Virus record (IMG/VR): IMGVR_UViG_3300028173_000069
Span: 1 to 21,955 of that record
Strand: one strand, 5' to 3'
Source: a virus
DNA: 21,955 nt
Part shown: positions 20,731 to 21,955 of the stretch, piece after piece
How the letters are laid out: every line of letters starts with the position of its first letter
Position numbering within the stretch: the stretch's first letter is position 1
The notes under the pieces: generated by a model
The model's input: only the letters and a program-made list of their open reading frames with translations
What the model was told of the DNA's origin: nothing
Databases searched by the model: none
Translations under genes and position numbers: made by a program

Positions 20731-21045
20731 TTAGAAAGGAATATCATCATCAAACTGATTAACCCCATTTACTGCGGGTGGTGGTGATGCTACTGATTGC
20801 TCGTCCGGTTTTGCGTATGGCTCTTTAATTTTTCCGGTTAACATTTTACTACCGTTCTTAGTGAGGCGGTATTGCCCCGTTTCTTTATCTGTTGAAAACC
20901 ATAAGCCAATTTCCTTTTCTACTCCATCAAAGTTTACCTTGATTGTTAAGATTGGTGACTTACCTTTTGCTTGTACGCCTTCAGCGCAGAATAAACCGTT
21001 ATCAACAAATGCTAATGCGGTGTTTGTATTGTCGTAATCTGACAT
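20731..21045 (-). CDS. SSB-like small protein with acidic interaction tip
   Basis: 104 residues. The last residues read FDDDIPF, the hallmark acidic tip by which bacterial and phage SSB proteins recruit repair and replication partners. It is preceded by a Pro/Ala-rich linker (SVASPPPAVNGVNQ) as in SSB. The N-terminal 70 residues are beta-rich (ILTIKVNFDG, IGLWFSTDKETGQYRLT), shorter than the usual OB fold and without an obvious canonical SSB signature. It could be a reduced or divergent ssDNA-binding protein. GGAG Shine-Dalgarno lies 7 bases upstream of the ATG (21043-21045). The neighbouring ERF annealing protein strengthens a role in recombination. Confidence 0.78.
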   Translation of the reverse strand: MSDYDNTNTALAFVDNGLFCAEGVQAKGKSPILTIKVNFDGVEKEIGLWFSTDKETGQYRLTKNGSKMLTGKIKEPYAKPDEQSVASPPPAVNGVNQFDDDIPF

Positions 21046-21063
21046 CTTCTTTCTCCTATTTAT

Positions 21064-21153
21064 TTAGTAAATTAAGTGATAACTTACGGCTATCAAGCGG
21101 ACTATTTCTCTGAACCTAACGATGACGGGGAGACAAATTCTTGGGGAATTCAT
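21064..21153 (-). CDS. Possible 29-residue ORF in the ERF-SSB gap
   Basis: ATG 21151-21153 to TAA 21064-21066 in the gap between the ERF gene and the SSB-like gene. The peptide has a MNSPRICLPVIVRF start, no clear Shine-Dalgarno and no known motif. It may be a chance frame; recorded because this gap is the widest non-coding stretch in the right-hand operon. Confidence 0.2.
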   Translation of the reverse strand: MNSPRICLPVIVRFREIVRLIAVSYHLIY

Positions 21154-21174
21154 GAAACGCCACCGACTAATGGA

Positions 21175-21187
21175 AGGTTGTCAACCT
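21175..21187. repeat. Short perfect palindrome after the ERF gene
   Basis: AGGTTG-T-CAACCT, 6-base arms around one base, 10 bases beyond the ERF stop. As mRNA the loop is too short for a good hairpin of full length, so a protein-binding site is as likely. No T-run follows on the minus strand, so it is not an intrinsic terminator. Confidence 0.4.
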
Positions 21188-21196
21188 CACTAATTT

Positions 21197-21796
21197 CTAT
21201 AATTTAAAAAATACATCCGCACCAAAAAGATTAACACACTTATCCTGTATTTGAATAAGCCCTTCTTTTTCTGCTTGTTTAAACACTTTGATTGCTATCT
21301 TTGTGTCTCCCTTCTTTTTAGCTTCTTCTAAAATCTCAAAGGCATCTACAACTCTTTCATTTAACCTCTGTGTTGGGGTTTGATTATACTCTTTTTTTGG
21401 TGTTTTTGTATTGTTTTTTGAAACTTTGCCGGATGCCATGTTACCGTCATCATCCTCTGTCTCTAATCCAAACATTGATATTAAGGCGTATCTTCTAGCG
21501 TATGTTATAGCACTACCTAGCTTTTGCATATCTGCGCTAGGAAGTAGTAATCTTACGTTAGACTCTATGAACTCTTTAGGGTCATCTGCGACAATGACTC
21601 GTGTCGTTAAAACGTCCATTCCATCTTTTATATTTGGACATTGAGTAAATACTAAACCAAGCTCATTAAGCACAGGTGTAATTGACTCAATCACGCTATT
21701 TATATCTGCGTAGTTATTCTTAAAAAACAGGTTTTTTGCGTTCTTCTTAACCGCTACCGATTTTTGCCTAAACTCTAATAGTTTTAATTCTATCAT
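21197..21796 (-). CDS. erf: ERF-family single-strand annealing protein
   Basis: 199 residues from ATG 21794-21796, which overlaps the upstream stop as ATGA; a GTG two codons earlier is possible but less likely. Family motifs in order: FFKNNYADINSVIESITPVL near residues 25-44, then QKLGSAITYARRYALISMFG and ETEDDDGN (about 91-119), the strongest ERF signature. A linker rich in Lys/Asn/Thr (about 124-140) leads to a short C-terminal helical domain. ERF proteins form rings on ssDNA and anneal complementary strands in phage recombination. The SSB-like neighbour is its likely partner. GGAG Shine-Dalgarno lies about 8 bases upstream. Confidence 0.92.
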   Translation of the reverse strand: MIELKLLEFRQKSVAVKKNAKNLFFKNNYADINSVIESITPVLNELGLVFTQCPNIKDGMDVLTTRVIVADDPKEFIESNVRLLLPSADMQKLGSAITYARRYALISMFGLETEDDDGNMASGKVSKNNTKTPKKEYNQTPTQRLNERVVDAFEILEEAKKKGDTKIAIKVFKQAEKEGLIQIQDKCVNLFGADVFFKL

Positions 21797-21955
21797 TTCC
21801 ACATCTCCTTTTCCGCCTTGTATAAGGCATTTAGTTTTTCTAATACAGTCATCTTGTTTCCTGTTAGGCTGTATTGCTCTTTTGCTATTGAGTATGCTGA
21901 TTTGCCTCTTCTCTTTAGCCCTTTTGTTTCTAGTTCTAATGCCTTAGTTAGCGCC
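21793..21955 (-). CDS. Partial hypothetical protein, 5' end outside window
   Basis: The last 53 codons are visible, ending TGA 21793-21795 and overlapping the ERF start (ATGA). The visible part is helical and basic, with KGLKRRGKSAYSIAKEQ and LEKLNALYKAEKEMWK. Not recognised; a small DNA-linked phage protein is possible given the charge and neighbours. Confidence 0.7.
   Translation of the reverse strand, partial: ALTKALELETKGLKRRGKSAYSIAKEQYSLTGNKMTVLEKLNALYKAEKEMWK

Noticed and set aside
21166-21190. TTGACA on the minus strand within the palindrome as a promoter
   Set aside because: No -10-like hexamer at 15-19 bases downstream.
1-21955. CRISPR arrays, tRNA genes, insertion sequences, integrase or att sites
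   Set aside because: No regularly spaced repeats, cloverleaf, transposase or recombinase was found on reading both strands.

Overview
The window is an internal piece of a tailed double-stranded DNA phage (or prophage) genome, AT-rich and almost fully coding. Nearly every gene lies on the minus strand, so transcription runs from the right edge to the left edge. Gene content points to a siphovirus: P22-type coat protein, DUF4055-type portal, MuF-type minor head protein, tail tube, a frameshifted tail chaperone pair and a 759-residue tape measure. Near-consensus sigma70-type promoters and Shine-Dalgarno sites fit a Gram-negative, probably proteobacterial, host. A marine origin is plausible from the style of the genes, but the sequence does not name the host. 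No integrase, attachment site, tRNA or lysis gene is visible.

Right to left. (1) 21955-20731, recombination and ssDNA: a truncated small gene, an ERF-type single-strand annealing protein, and a small protein with an SSB-like acidic tip. (2) 20730-16131, a tightly overlapped accessory block: an unknown protein, a small SAM methyltransferase, an IbrA-like PAPS-reductase-family PP-loop protein, an IbrB-like ParB-domain protein, two further tandem ParB-domain paralogues with C-terminal cysteine knuckles, and a GT-A-type glycosyltransferase. This is the best candidate for a poorly described system. (3) 16127-10370, packaging and head: TerS, TerL, portal, a MuF protein with a DUF3626/ADP-ribosyltransferase-like C-terminal domain, a 59-residue protein and a scaffold-like protein, ending in an intrinsic terminator. 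(4) 10369-9308, a regulatory island inserted between scaffold and capsid: a leftward 92-residue gene with its own promoter and terminator, two small rightward genes (HTH protein plus a 49-residue protein) behind a perfect-consensus promoter, and a divergent leftward capsid promoter. A 12-base string is shared by two of these promoters. (5) 9307-1, capsid, connectors and tail: coat protein, a 51-residue protein, head-tail adaptor, closure protein, HK97-gp10-like protein, tail terminator, a second 51-residue protein, tail tube, gpG and gpGT chaperones, tape measure, three tail-tip assembly proteins and the start of the central tail hub protein, which runs off the left edge.

Almost all junctions in the minus-strand operons are ATGA or TAATG overlaps, implying translational coupling. 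I used this to move several starts (gpG, TerL, glycosyltransferase, methyltransferase, ERF). Five small coding genes below 60 residues, two partial genes at the window edges and the frameshift extension of the tail chaperone were read directly from the bases. All family names come from recalled sequence motifs and gene order; no search was run.
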